DNA from: Flavobacterium sp. 83
GTDB lineage: Bacteria; Bacteroidota; Bacteroidia; Flavobacteriales; Flavobacteriaceae
Direction: 5' to 3'
DNA length: 64,000 nt
NCBI RefSeq assembly: GCF_000744835.1
Contig: NZ_JQMS01000001.1
Span: forward strand, 1,860,001 to 1,924,000
Each line of letters starts with the position of its first letter. Position 1 is the first letter of the stretch. Below the pieces are notes generated by a model. The model did not search any database, had not been told where the DNA came from, and saw only the letters and a program-made list of their open reading frames with translations. Below, one piece after another: positions 47,831-55,866 of this stretch. Both the position numbers and the translations under genes were made by a program.

Positions 47831-49327
47831 ATGAATATGAGTTTAAGATTAGTTGTAACATTGTTTTTATTGAATAGTATTGTGCTTTTTTCACAGGAAA
47901 GCACTAAGAAACATACCATCGTAAAAGGGGAAACCATTTCGAGTATCGCAGAAAAATATGATGTAAAACAAAGTGAAATCTATAAATTAAATCCAAAAGC
48001 CAAGAATCTATTAAAACTAAATTCAGTATTATTAATTCCTACTATTGCTCCTAAGAATACGGATACAAAATCTAAGATTGCAAAAAACTACCAAGAAAAA
48101 GAACACGAAGTACTTGCCAAAGAAACACTTTACGGAATCGCAAAACAATATGGAGTTACTGTAAAAGAACTAAACGAAGCCAATCCTTCAATAGAAACTT
48201 CAGGATTAAAAATAGGTCAAAAACTTGAAATTCCAGGCAACGCCACTTCATCTGAAATCGCAGTTGTTACTCAAACAAAAAAATCTTCCCCAAAAACAGC
48301 AGTACCGATAGAAACTCAGATTACTGAAACTGAAAATCCCATTACCGAAGTTACATCAATTGAAGTACTGCCAAAAGAATCTAAATATTCTATAGCAAGA
48401 AAATACGGAATCACCATCAAGGAATTAGATAAAGTAAATCCAACAATAGGAGTTAAATCGCTGCGAGTTGGGCAAAAAATTAATGTTCCAGCAAACGCAA
48501 TTGTAAAAACTGAAATAGCAGTTGTACCTCAAGAAGAGAAAGTACTGGTTCAAGAAGAGGCCAAAGTTATTCCGCAGCCAATAAAAGAATTGCCAAAAAC
48601 AGAATTAGCTGTTGTACCACAACAAATCGAAACTTCTAGTGCTACATCTGAAAATATTAAACGGGAAGTAATGCCAAAAGAAACTAAATACGGTATTGCT
48701 AAACAATATGGTATTACTGTTAAAGAACTAGAAAAGCAAAATCCCGAGATTAAAAACAATTTTCCAGTTGGCTATAAATTAACGATTCATGCGGCTAATT
48801 CTTCTAATGAAAATGGTGTGGTTTCAAACCCAGAAAAAAAGAAAAAAGAATTCAAAAAACCTCAAGAAATTGATGAGGAAAATCAATCAATTGATGAAAA
48901 TAACGGAGAATTTAAAAGTTTCATAAAACCACTATCTAATCCTAATTTTTTAGATGAATTAATTGAAACAGCATCGGCTAATATTGGAACACGGTACCAA
49001 TCTGGAGGGACTTCAAAATCAGGTTTTGACTGTTCTGGTTTAATGTGTACTACCTTTGGAGCTTTCGATATTAAATTACCCAGAACTTCCTTGGAGCAAT
49101 CTCGTTTGGGAGTAGTAGTTAATACTGAAGATGCTCAAAAAGGGGATCTAATTTTCTTCAAAACTAATGGTAGAAGCCGTATCAATCATGTTGGGATGGT
49201 AGTTGAGGTTTGCGATGGAGACATAAAATTTATTCACGCCTCAGTAGGTGGAGGTGTAGTAATTTCATCTGTTAAAGAGAAATATTATGAAAAAAAATTA
49301 ACTCAAATCAATCGCGTTCTACAATAA
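47831..49327 (+). CDS. LysM and NlpC/P60 domain cell-wall hydrolase
   Basis: A 498-residue secreted peptidoglycan hydrolase. After a signal peptide (LVVTLFLLNSIVLFSQ) come four LysM units (about 27-70, 92-136, 178-222 and 281-322), each with a YGIAKQYGVTVKEL-like core that binds peptidoglycan. Charged and Thr/Pro-rich linkers separate them. The C-terminal NlpC/P60 peptidase (about 370-495) has the catalytic Cys in GFDCSGLM and His in INHVGMV and FIHAS. It should cut peptide cross-links in the wall. The repeats are close copies, so unequal crossing-over could change their number. It is a single gene with its own terminator. Confidence 0.93.
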   Translation: MNMSLRLVVTLFLLNSIVLFSQESTKKHTIVKGETISSIAEKYDVKQSEIYKLNPKAKNLLKLNSVLLIPTIAPKNTDTKSKIAKNYQEKEHEVLAKETLYGIAKQYGVTVKELNEANPSIETSGLKIGQKLEIPGNATSSEIAVVTQTKKSSPKTAVPIETQITETENPITEVTSIEVLPKESKYSIARKYGITIKELDKVNPTIGVKSLRVGQKINVPANAIVKTEIAVVPQEEKVLVQEEAKVIPQPIKELPKTELAVVPQQIETSSATSENIKREVMPKETKYGIAKQYGITVKELEKQNPEIKNNFPVGYKLTIHAANSSNENGVVSNPEKKKKEFKKPQEIDEENQSIDENNGEFKSFIKPLSNPNFLDELIETASANIGTRYQSGGTSKSGFDCSGLMCTTFGAFDIKLPRTSLEQSRLGVVVNTEDAQKGDLIFFKTNGRSRINHVGMVVEVCDGDIKFIHASVGGGVVISSVKEKYYEKKLTQINRVLQ

Positions 49328-49365
49328 TCAAACTTTAGAAAAAATATTACTTCTTATATAATGGG

Positions 49366-49393
49366 AACTCTTCAGGTAACTGAGGAGTTTTTT
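49366..49393 (+). terminator. Intrinsic terminator after the NlpC/P60 gene
   Basis: AACTCTTCAG pairs with CTGAGGAGTT around a GTAA loop and is followed by a T run. The next 250 bases to the convergent VOC gene contain no gene I can support. Confidence 0.85.
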
Positions 49394-49646
49394 GTTTCTT
49401 ATTACCCTTGTTATTTGCTTCATCACTTTCCTGATAGTATTATTTATACAAAAAGAAAACTGAGATCTATGGTATAAAGATGCGTAACATACGCGAGGAA
49501 AACATTATACAATTTAAAAGAAAAGTATCATCTTTCACACATGAGATTAAAGGCTGTGTTGCTTTTGCAAAAATGGTAATGAAGAAGTCATTTTTAAGTT
49601 TCTCTTGGCTATATTTACAACTACGGATAAAGGGAGGTTTTACTGT

Positions 49647-50099
49647 TTATTCCTGTTTCACACTATTTACTTCAATCCAATAACCATCAGGATCCTGAAA
49701 ATAAACTTGTTTGATTCCATCTGCGCGAACCATGATTTTATGAAGCTCTCCGGGCCAGTCAGAATATGTGATATTGTGATTATCCAAGACTTTTACTAAC
49801 GCATCAAAGTTTGCTGTTTTAAAGGCAAGGTGTACTGCTTTGTTTATTGTTACAGGTTCTTTGATAGTAGAAACCAGATGGAGCTCTTTTCCATCTCCTA
49901 AAGAAATCCAACGAATACCTTCTTTTCTAGTAAGATTAGTGATTTCTTGAAGTTTCAAAACGTTAGTATAGAAATCTACAGAGCGTTCCAAGTCTTTTAC
50001 TGAAAGTGCGGCATGGTCCATTTTTAAAGTAAAGGAATCCTGCGCCCAGATTGATCCGGTAAATAGAAAAGCAAGCAGTAAGAATGTTATTTTTTTCAT
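49647..50099 (-). CDS. Secreted VOC (glyoxalase/dioxygenase fold) protein
   Basis: A 150-residue protein with a signal peptide (ITFLLLAFLFTGSIWAQ) followed by one vicinal-oxygen-chelate domain: MDHAALSVKDLERSVDFYTNVL, a GDGKELHLV strand with potential metal His, and YFQDPDGYWIEV with the C-terminal Glu ligand. Glyoxalase I and related enzymes use this fold, but export from the cytoplasm is unusual for glyoxalase I, so the reaction is unclear. It is divergent from the CDGSH gene across a 240-base gap. Confidence 0.82.
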   Translation of the reverse strand: MKKITFLLLAFLFTGSIWAQDSFTLKMDHAALSVKDLERSVDFYTNVLKLQEITNLTRKEGIRWISLGDGKELHLVSTIKEPVTINKAVHLAFKTANFDALVKVLDNHNITYSDWPGELHKIMVRADGIKQVYFQDPDGYWIEVNSVKQE

Positions 50100-50340
50100 T
50101 GGTTATTTAATTTTGGTTTTTTGTTAGATAAGCTTTTAGACTTTGTGCAGTAGCTAAAGTACGCAATAAATTATTCCTGCTAAAATTAAAAAATAATAGG
50201 GCTATTATTGTTTCCTAATTTACTTTTACTAATATAGAATAAATGTAAATTAGGATTCTGTGTCATAAAAAAGAACAGTAAGGCTAATTCGTACTAATAT
50301 ATTTTGCAATCTTTGAACTCTAAAAAAATTAAACAGCATT

Positions 50341-50568
50341 ATGAGTAAGACTAAACTAACAATCAATCGCAATGGATCTATAAAAATTGAAGGTGATTTT
50401 GAAATAACAGACAGCGAAGGAAATGTTTATGGACTGGAAGGTAGAACGGCATTGGGTCTTTGTCGATGCGGATTATCAGCAAACAAACCTTTTTGTGATG
50501 GTTCCCACCGCAACAATTTTGAACATGAAGCAGCAGCTTTTGACTTGCCACCAATGAAAACTAAGTAA
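50341..50568 (+). CDS. CDGSH iron-sulfur domain protein
   Basis: A 75-residue protein with the motif CRCGLSANKPFCDGSH, the three-Cys one-His site that binds a redox-active 2Fe-2S cluster as in mitoNEET. The N-terminal part (LTINRNGSIKIEGDFEI) resembles the small beta strand region of bacterial CDGSH proteins. No membrane anchor is present. The function in bacteria is not established; redox sensing or cluster transfer is possible. A strong terminator follows. Confidence 0.9.
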   Translation: MSKTKLTINRNGSIKIEGDFEITDSEGNVYGLEGRTALGLCRCGLSANKPFCDGSHRNNFEHEAAAFDLPPMKTK

Positions 50569-50596
50569 GAAATACTGTTTTTTACTTTCAATAAAT

Positions 50597-50626
50597 AAAA
50601 AAAGCTACTTCATTGTAGCTTTTTTT
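50597..50626 (+). terminator. Intrinsic terminator after the CDGSH gene
   Basis: AAAAAGCTAC and GTAGCTTTTT pair around TTCATT and end in a T run. Confidence 0.88.
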
Positions 50627-50711
50627 ATGTTTTGCGTTTCTTCATTGTGGGCACGGAAAAGATTTTCGGGCTATCGAATAAGGAAGTATATCTTCATGGT
50701 CGGATACTGTT

Positions 50712-51272
50712 TTATGCGAAAATTAAATCGTCAGTTGTCAATTTTATTTTTGGTTTATTCAATTTTAAAATTGCGTTTTTCACTCTAATTTGTTCGCTTT
50801 TAGGTAAGAAAACGGGGATTAATTCACTAATGTCAATTTTTAATAATCGATTAATCAGAATTAAGTCTTTTAAAGAAAAAGGGCTAATTCCATTCATTAA
50901 TTCTGACATGTGAGTTTTACTTTTATGTCCTAGAATAGATCCTAATTCTTGTTGATTAAGATTAAGATTTTTTAGTTTATTTTTGATTGTAGTCTTCCTG
51001 TTTTCTATGAATTCTCTTTCTTTTTCGGCAATTAGTTCTGCAATATCACTTTCTTTAATTTTATTTTTATCTATTGCATTTTCATCAGACCAATTATTGG
51101 TTTCGTATATTTCAATAATGTCTCTTAACTTTTTTCTTAAAGTTTTAAAATGAACGGATTCTTTGGACAGAATACGTAATTTTCTATCAGCGATTAATGC
51201 TCTTTCAAAATCTAATTCATTTTCTATTTTACCTTTAAGAACAAATTCTTCAATGTCAAAATGTGTTTTCAT
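50712..51272 (-). CDS. higA: HigA-type antitoxin with HTH domain
   Basis: A 186-residue protein. The C-terminal half is a helix-turn-helix of the Xre type (LNQQELGSILGHKSKTHMSELMNG), typical of HigA antitoxins that bind their own promoter. The N-terminal half is charged and probably neutralises the toxin. It starts 2 bases after the toxin stop codon, so the pair is translationally coupled, with toxin first as in higBA systems. It is longer than E. coli HigA (about 138 residues) but within the range of Bacteroidota antitoxins. Confidence 0.85.
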   Translation of the reverse strand: MKTHFDIEEFVLKGKIENELDFERALIADRKLRILSKESVHFKTLRKKLRDIIEIYETNNWSDENAIDKNKIKESDIAELIAEKEREFIENRKTTIKNKLKNLNLNQQELGSILGHKSKTHMSELMNGISPFSLKDLILINRLLKIDISELIPVFLPKSEQIRVKNAILKLNKPKIKLTTDDLIFA

Positions 51273-51274
51273 GG

Positions 51275-51616
51275 CTATACGTGATTACGTGATTTCAACC
51301 ATTTTTCAATAGTCTTTTTATTGTTTTTAAATGTTCTTTCATAATCTTGGTGGTCACCCGTCCATATAATTGTTGCTTCTCCGTCTTCGTCAAACTCCAA
51401 TAAAATCATTGTTCGATGTATTGCGATATCAAAAAAGTAAAAGCCATCTTTATGAACACAATCAGCATCGTTTCTAATGGTCTTCAGTTCAGTCTCATTC
51501 TTCCAATTGTTATTTTCAATATCCGAAATTAATATATCAATTGCTGTACATAAAGGTTTGTTTCCAAGATTCTTTACTTTTAGTTTTGTTAATCTGTTTT
51601 TTCCGATTAATCTCAT
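51275..51616 (-). CDS. higB: HigB-type mRNA interferase toxin
   Basis: A 113-residue RelE-fold toxin that would cut mRNA on the ribosome. Family markers are NRLTKLKVKN and the strand WTGDHQDYERTFKNNKKTIEKWL, quoted here only in part as fold signs. The frame extends upstream to a TTG at 51628, but that codon lies inside the -7 promoter box, so the ATG at 51616 must be the start. The expected leader is under 10 bases. The toxin gene precedes the antitoxin gene, as in higBA. Confidence 0.83.
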   Translation of the reverse strand: MRLIGKNRLTKLKVKNLGNKPLCTAIDILISDIENNNWKNETELKTIRNDADCVHKDGFYFFDIAIHRTMILLEFDEDGEATIIWTGDHQDYERTFKNNKKTIEKWLKSRNHV

Positions 51617-51625
51617 AAGCGTATA

Positions 51626-51658
51626 CAAATGTAAAAAAAAGTTCGGAATAAAACCAAA
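51626..51658 (-). promoter_or_regulatory. Promoter of higBA
   Basis: On the minus strand a -33 TTTG (51655-51658) and a -7 TACATTTG (51626-51633) are 21 bases apart, a full Bacteroidota promoter. It lies only 9 bases before the higB ATG. Confidence 0.7.
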
Positions 51659-51833
51659 CTAAAAAGTTAAATTTAAATGGTGTATAAATAGTAAAGTATA
51701 ATTTAGGATTTTTTCTTAGGATTTTGTGTTAACTTATTTGCGTAATCAAATCTTGATAATCATAGCGGGTTACATTCAAACGAGTTTCATTGTTTGTGCT
51801 GCGCACGCAACTTTAGCTGTTTGCCGTTTATGT

Positions 51834-52820
51834 TTAGATTAATATTTCATCTCTCAGCGGTATTTTTCGTTCAATTATGTACTTTTTTAAATTTCTCCAA
51901 GTTGAATTTCCTAAACTACTTGCTAGATATGTATTTGAATTAAAATTTTTAGTAATGACTCTCAAACAAATTGGTGAACGGAATGGCATATCGATAACTA
52001 TTTCTTTTATGTTTTCTAAATCGTAAATTTTCTTTTTCCAGAACCAAATGCTATTTTTTATAATTAAATGTTTTTCTGTGAAAATAAAATAATTCATTGA
52101 AGAACTAAAAGCAAAACAGAGGATTAAACTAAAAAAATTGATAAGTAAAAGTTTGTCATATTTTTCAAATATTTCAGATGGATTTTGGAAAATAATAAAT
52201 AGTGTAAAAATTAAAAAGGCATAAAATAATATTCCGTTTGCTGAGAGAACATGATTATCGTTAAATATTTTTTGATTTTCTATATCTATTACTTCTGTTG
52301 TTCTTAGTGAAGTTACGGTTTCAAAATTTAATGAATTAAAAGATTTCGAACTATCTAATAAAATTTTATTTGCTCTTTCTAAAACTTGTCTAATTTCTGA
52401 TGAGTTTGTGTAGCTTTCTGCCCAAAATATTTTTTCTTCCTTATTTTTAAAATTAAAAGTTGTTGCTTCAGTTGGTGTAGCAAAAAAATTACCGAATTGC
52501 TTTTTACCTATAATTTCAATATCCTCAATTTCGTTCCAATTATATTTTTTAGTTTTAAAGAAAAATCGAACTTCAATACCATTTTTGGTTATTATAAAAA
52601 CAGGAAATTTATCTAAAAATTTTGTGATTATATAAATTACTCCAACAAAAAATAAAATTGGTAGGATAATATTTGTTACATCCCTATTCAGCTCATTTTG
52701 GGATTCATTATATGTTTCCATAATTTTCGGTATTCCAAAAATACAGAATATTATAGTAGGGAAAATGTAGAGAACAACAATAACAATTTTATTTTTTTTG
52801 CTCGTTATTTTTTCTTCCAT
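51834..52820 (-). CDS. Membrane protein of unknown function with two PH-like segments
   Basis: A 328-residue protein I do not recognise with certainty. Four membrane helices occur as two pairs (about residues 15-33 and 52-69, then about 195-213 and 222-242). Each pair is followed by a soluble beta-rich segment beginning with a similar theme, ITKNGIEVRFFFKTKKYNWNEIEDIEI and TEKHLIIKNSIWFWKKKIYDLENIKEI; quoted in part, these resemble bacterial PH-like domains. The protein thus looks like an internal duplication. The ATG at 52820 is preferred over an upstream TTG. It lies in a minus-strand accessory stretch with a higBA pair and two small exported proteins. Confidence 0.6.
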   Translation of the reverse strand: MEEKITSKKNKIVIVVLYIFPTIIFCIFGIPKIMETYNESQNELNRDVTNIILPILFFVGVIYIITKFLDKFPVFIITKNGIEVRFFFKTKKYNWNEIEDIEIIGKKQFGNFFATPTEATTFNFKNKEEKIFWAESYTNSSEIRQVLERANKILLDSSKSFNSLNFETVTSLRTTEVIDIENQKIFNDNHVLSANGILFYAFLIFTLFIIFQNPSEIFEKYDKLLLINFFSLILCFAFSSSMNYFIFTEKHLIIKNSIWFWKKKIYDLENIKEIVIDMPFRSPICLRVITKNFNSNTYLASSLGNSTWRNLKKYIIERKIPLRDEILI

Positions 52821-53000
52821 TTGTTCTTTTAATTTCAATTTTTTTAGATATCAGGTAACTTTCATATACTGAAACAAACATTCGTATATACACCCAATTA
52901 CAGGTAGATTGGCGAAGGTTTGTTTCGCATTATTTAAATTCAAATATATTATTTTTCTTACAAATTTTATTGAAATGGATAAATGCTGTCGTTATTGCAG

Positions 53001-53070
53001 TGCGCGTGAGTGATGGTAGCGGCATCCTTTATTTTCTTTCTTTAAGAAATAAAAATACAGGGCACAGCCT
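53001..53070 (+). repeat. Branched repeat-like element, copy B
   Basis: The segment runs from GTGC to GCAC (possible outer stem) and contains TGATGGTAGCGGCATCC and an inner hairpin TTTATTT/AAATAAA with a small loop. The TGATG..AGCGG core and its 3' GG-CACAGC part match the minus strand of the element at 47180-47335. It fills part of the 290-base gap between the membrane protein and lipoprotein genes. Confidence 0.45.
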
Positions 53071-53112
53071 TACCCAGAGTTTTTTAGGATAATCATATCC
53101 AAGATATTTTTA

Positions 53113-53529
53113 TCAATCTGTTTCTAATTCATACGTGTTTCCATCTTCATCGGTAGCTTCCATTCTTCCATAACCATTCCATTCTACATCAACATTTTTT
53201 TCGTTTCCTTCTTCGTCTTTAATTGTTCCGCTGCCATATTTTCCATTCATATCAACATTTCCATTGATTGAATTTCCATCATCGTCTGATCCATTTACAT
53301 TGTAGTTGTATTCATAATCTCCAGAAGTTCCTGTTCTATGTTCATATTTGTAATCCGAATCAGTATGGTAATTTTCCTCAGTTGTAGAAAAGCTTTGTGT
53401 GCTTTGTGTTTCGGTATTAATATTTGATGTTTCAGTACTTTTATTACTTTTTTTTTTATTGGAACAAGAAAATATAATTAAGGAAAATAATATAAAAAAA
53501 ATGGATTTAATTAAGTTTTTACTATTCAT
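53113..53529 (-). CDS. Small lipoprotein rich in Asp, Gly and Asn
   Basis: A 138-residue predicted lipoprotein: signal peptide with lipobox IIFSCSNK (Cys 22), then a Ser/Thr-rich linker and a C-terminal region with three units of the type D(D/E)(D/E)GN separated by about 20 residues (DDDGNS, DEEGNE, DEDGNT). The repeats suggest an extended beta or calcium-binding structure, but no known domain is recognised. It starts 17 bases after the stop of the upstream adhesin-E-like gene and is probably co-transcribed with it. Confidence 0.65.
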   Translation of the reverse strand: MNSKNLIKSIFFILFSLIIFSCSNKKKSNKSTETSNINTETQSTQSFSTTEENYHTDSDYKYEHRTGTSGDYEYNYNVNGSDDDGNSINGNVDMNGKYGSGTIKDEEGNEKNVDVEWNGYGRMEATDEDGNTYELETD

Positions 53530-53546
53530 GATTTTTGGGTTTATAT

Positions 53547-53957
53547 TTATTCCTCGTTATTACAAACAAAATTGTAAATACCTGACATAACGGAACCTGG
53601 AACTATTCTGTTTTCATATACTGGAAAGTCATCATTACTAGTTACTTTACCATAACGATCATATACAATTCGTTCTTTAATATCATATTTTTTTTCGGAA
53701 CAGTTTATTATAAAAAATGTCATAGAATGACCACCACCAGTTTTAATATATTTCCCTTTTTTTGTTTTAACCGTTTTTGTTGGGTTGGTTTTTTTTACCC
53801 AAACCTCTTTTGAGCTATCAGTGACCTTTTCAATTAATACAAAATAATCAGCACCATCAGTTCCTGAAGCTGCATATGAAAATTCTTCGTCAGATTGCGA
53901 AAAACATTGATTGAAGAATAATAAAAATGCTATTGTTGAAAATAATTTTGTTTTCAT
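53547..53957 (-). CDS. Secreted adhesin-E-like protein
   Basis: A 136-residue secreted protein: signal peptide TIAFLLFFNQCFSQ, then a small beta-sandwich with two Cys that could form a disulfide (INCSEKKYD and NFVCNNEE). The pattern (VWVKKTNP, CSEKKYDIKERIVYD, PGSVMSGIYNFVC) resembles the surface-adhesin E family. In Haemophilus that protein binds host factors; here a general surface role is more likely. The match is by pattern only and moderate. It is followed by a lipoprotein gene in the same operon. Confidence 0.6.
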   Translation of the reverse strand: MKTKLFSTIAFLLFFNQCFSQSDEEFSYAASGTDGADYFVLIEKVTDSSKEVWVKKTNPTKTVKTKKGKYIKTGGGHSMTFFIINCSEKKYDIKERIVYDRYGKVTSNDDFPVYENRIVPGSVMSGIYNFVCNNEE

Positions 53958-54025
53958 TTTTTATTTAATGGTTATTATTGCAATTATTGAGTTCTCAAAA
54001 GTAGTTTGTTGTTTTTCCATTCTTT

Positions 54026-54074
54026 TACGGGAAACCGTAAGCATCCGTTTTATTTTAAAAGAAAAAAGGATAGC
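54026..54074. other. Two-hairpin non-coding element upstream of the permease
   Basis: TACGG and CCGTA (54026-54039) close a GAAA tetraloop of GNRA type, followed by a second hairpin in which ATCC (54043-54046) pairs with GGAT (54068-54071). It lies about 145 bases before the permease start. It could be a leader RNA, a terminator-like structure of the divergent gene, or another repeat related to the element at 53001. Confidence 0.4.
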
Positions 54075-54218
54075 GACTTGAAATAAGTTTATGTTAATCC
54101 TTAAAGTCATGTTTATTCACAGAATTTATTATCGATCATCTATTTCTTCCATTTTCTTAAATTTCCAAAAAAAGTATATCTTTAGCCAACAATAATCAAA
54201 ACTCCAAAACCAAAAAAT

Positions 54219-55628
54219 ATGGAAGACCAAAAACCAGACGATTTTAAAAGAGAATTAGGATTACTAGACGGGACCATGCTTGTGGTGGGTTCCATGATAG
54301 GTTCCGGGATATTTATTGTAAGCTCAGATATGGTGCGCCAGGTGGGTTCAGCAGGTTGGCTTATCGCTATATGGGTGCTTACTGCTATGCTGACTATTAC
54401 TGCAGCGGTTAGTTACGGTGAGTTGAGTGCGATGTTTCCCAAAGCAGGAGGACAATATGTTTATATCAAAGAAGCTTACGGAAAATTGATAGGATTTTTA
54501 TATGGTTGGAGCTTCTTTGCTGTCATACAAACGGGGACTATTGCTGCGGTGGGTGTGGCTTTTTCAAAATTCGCCGCCTACATTTATGCCCCTTTGAGCG
54601 ATGAAAATATTCTTTTTGAAATGGGTTATTTTAAGCTCAATGCGGCACAAATTGTTTCTATTATTACGATTATTTTGCTTACTTATATCAATAGTCGCGG
54701 GGTGAAAAATAGTAAAATTTTACAGACTGTTTTGACAGTTATCAAAATTTCGTCATTACTGGGATTGATTATTTTTGGTTTTATTCTGGGTGCCAAAGCT
54801 GAGGTTTGGGATGCTAACTGGACTAATGCCTGGGATTCTAAAGCACTTGATGTTGCCAGTGGATCTTGGCTTCCTATAAGTGGTACGGCATTGTTATCTG
54901 GATTTGTGGCCGCTTTTGTGGGTTCTCAATTTTCAAGTGTGGCTTGGGAAGGGGTTACTTTTATCGCAGAGGAAATTAAAAATCCAAAGCGCAATGTGGG
55001 TTTGAGCCTTTTTCTGGGGACGTTAATCGTTGGGTTTATTTACACGATGGCTAATGTAATGTATGTGGCTGTTCTTCCTTTGCAAGATATTGCAACTGCA
55101 AAATCAGACAGGGTTGCTGTTGTGGCATCGCAAGTGATTTTTGGTGGTATGGGTACTTTAATCATTGCAGTGATGATTATGATTTCGACTTTTGCCTGTA
55201 ACAACGGCTTGATTATGGCTGGAGCAAGAGTGTATTATACAATGGCAAAAGATGGTGTGTTTTTTAAAAAAGCGGCAAATCTTAATCATGCAAGTGTTCC
55301 GGAATGGGCTTTATGGGCACAGTGCATCTGGGCTTCGGTTTTGTGTTTAACTGGTAAATATGGAGCGTTATTAGATTTTGTGGTTATTATTGTTTTGATT
55401 TTTTACATACTTACCATTTACGGAATTTTTATTCTGCGTAAAAAAATGCCGAATGTAGAGAGACCGTATAAGGCTTTTGGTTATCCATTTTTACCTATGT
55501 TTTTTATTGTAGTTTCATCTATAATTTCGGTTACATTACTAGTAACGAAAACAAGTACTTGCGGTTGGGGTGTTTTTATAATGTTGCTGGGTATCCCGGT
55601 GTATTATTTGACAAAAATGAAAGAGTAG
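54219..55628 (+). CDS. APC-superfamily amino acid permease (LAT/SteT-like)
   Basis: A 469-residue inner-membrane transporter with about 12 hydrophobic segments and the helix-1 motif GSMIGSGIFIV. Helix 3 carries GQYVYIKEAYG, and the SFACNNGLIMAGARVYYTMAKDG segment fits the LAT-type exchanger branch. Likely substrates are neutral amino acids such as Ser, Thr or Ala. It converges with alanine dehydrogenase, which consumes alanine, so a functional link is possible. It differs clearly from the CAT-like permease at 2.9 kb. Confidence 0.88.
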   Translation: MEDQKPDDFKRELGLLDGTMLVVGSMIGSGIFIVSSDMVRQVGSAGWLIAIWVLTAMLTITAAVSYGELSAMFPKAGGQYVYIKEAYGKLIGFLYGWSFFAVIQTGTIAAVGVAFSKFAAYIYAPLSDENILFEMGYFKLNAAQIVSIITIILLTYINSRGVKNSKILQTVLTVIKISSLLGLIIFGFILGAKAEVWDANWTNAWDSKALDVASGSWLPISGTALLSGFVAAFVGSQFSSVAWEGVTFIAEEIKNPKRNVGLSLFLGTLIVGFIYTMANVMYVAVLPLQDIATAKSDRVAVVASQVIFGGMGTLIIAVMIMISTFACNNGLIMAGARVYYTMAKDGVFFKKAANLNHASVPEWALWAQCIWASVLCLTGKYGALLDFVVIIVLIFYILTIYGIFILRKKMPNVERPYKAFGYPFLPMFFIVVSSIISVTLLVTKTSTCGWGVFIMLLGIPVYYLTKMKE

Positions 55629-55808
55629 TTTTCAAACAAAAAATTGAAGATGTCCTATTCTCTATGCTATTAATTGGCAGACACTGCAATCCATAACTTG
55701 ATTTCTTATTTGTGTGAGAGATAACAGTGAAAAAAAAATACTGCGAATACCCCAAGTTTTTGTGGAGGGTAACGCCCACAAAATACGTTAATTTATACTA
55801 TAAAAACA

Positions 55809-55840
55809 GAAAACCCGCCTTGAGACCAAGACGGGTTTTT
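55809..55840. terminator. Bidirectional terminator between permease and ald
   Basis: AAACCCG and CGGGTTT, with inner CTTG/CAAG, form a strong stem with A/T tracts on both sides. It lies between two convergent genes. Confidence 0.85.
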
Positions 55841-55866
55841 CTAGTGTAGTAAGCACTTGCTTAATG

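Noticed and set aside
49480..49683. Small plus-strand frame between the NlpC/P60 gene and the VOC gene
   Set aside because: There is no recognisable motif, it overlaps the end of the VOC gene antisense, and codon use looks like non-coding A+T-rich DNA.
50632..50913. Plus-strand frame antisense to higA
   Set aside because: It overlaps the antitoxin coding region, follows a terminator directly and shows no family pattern.
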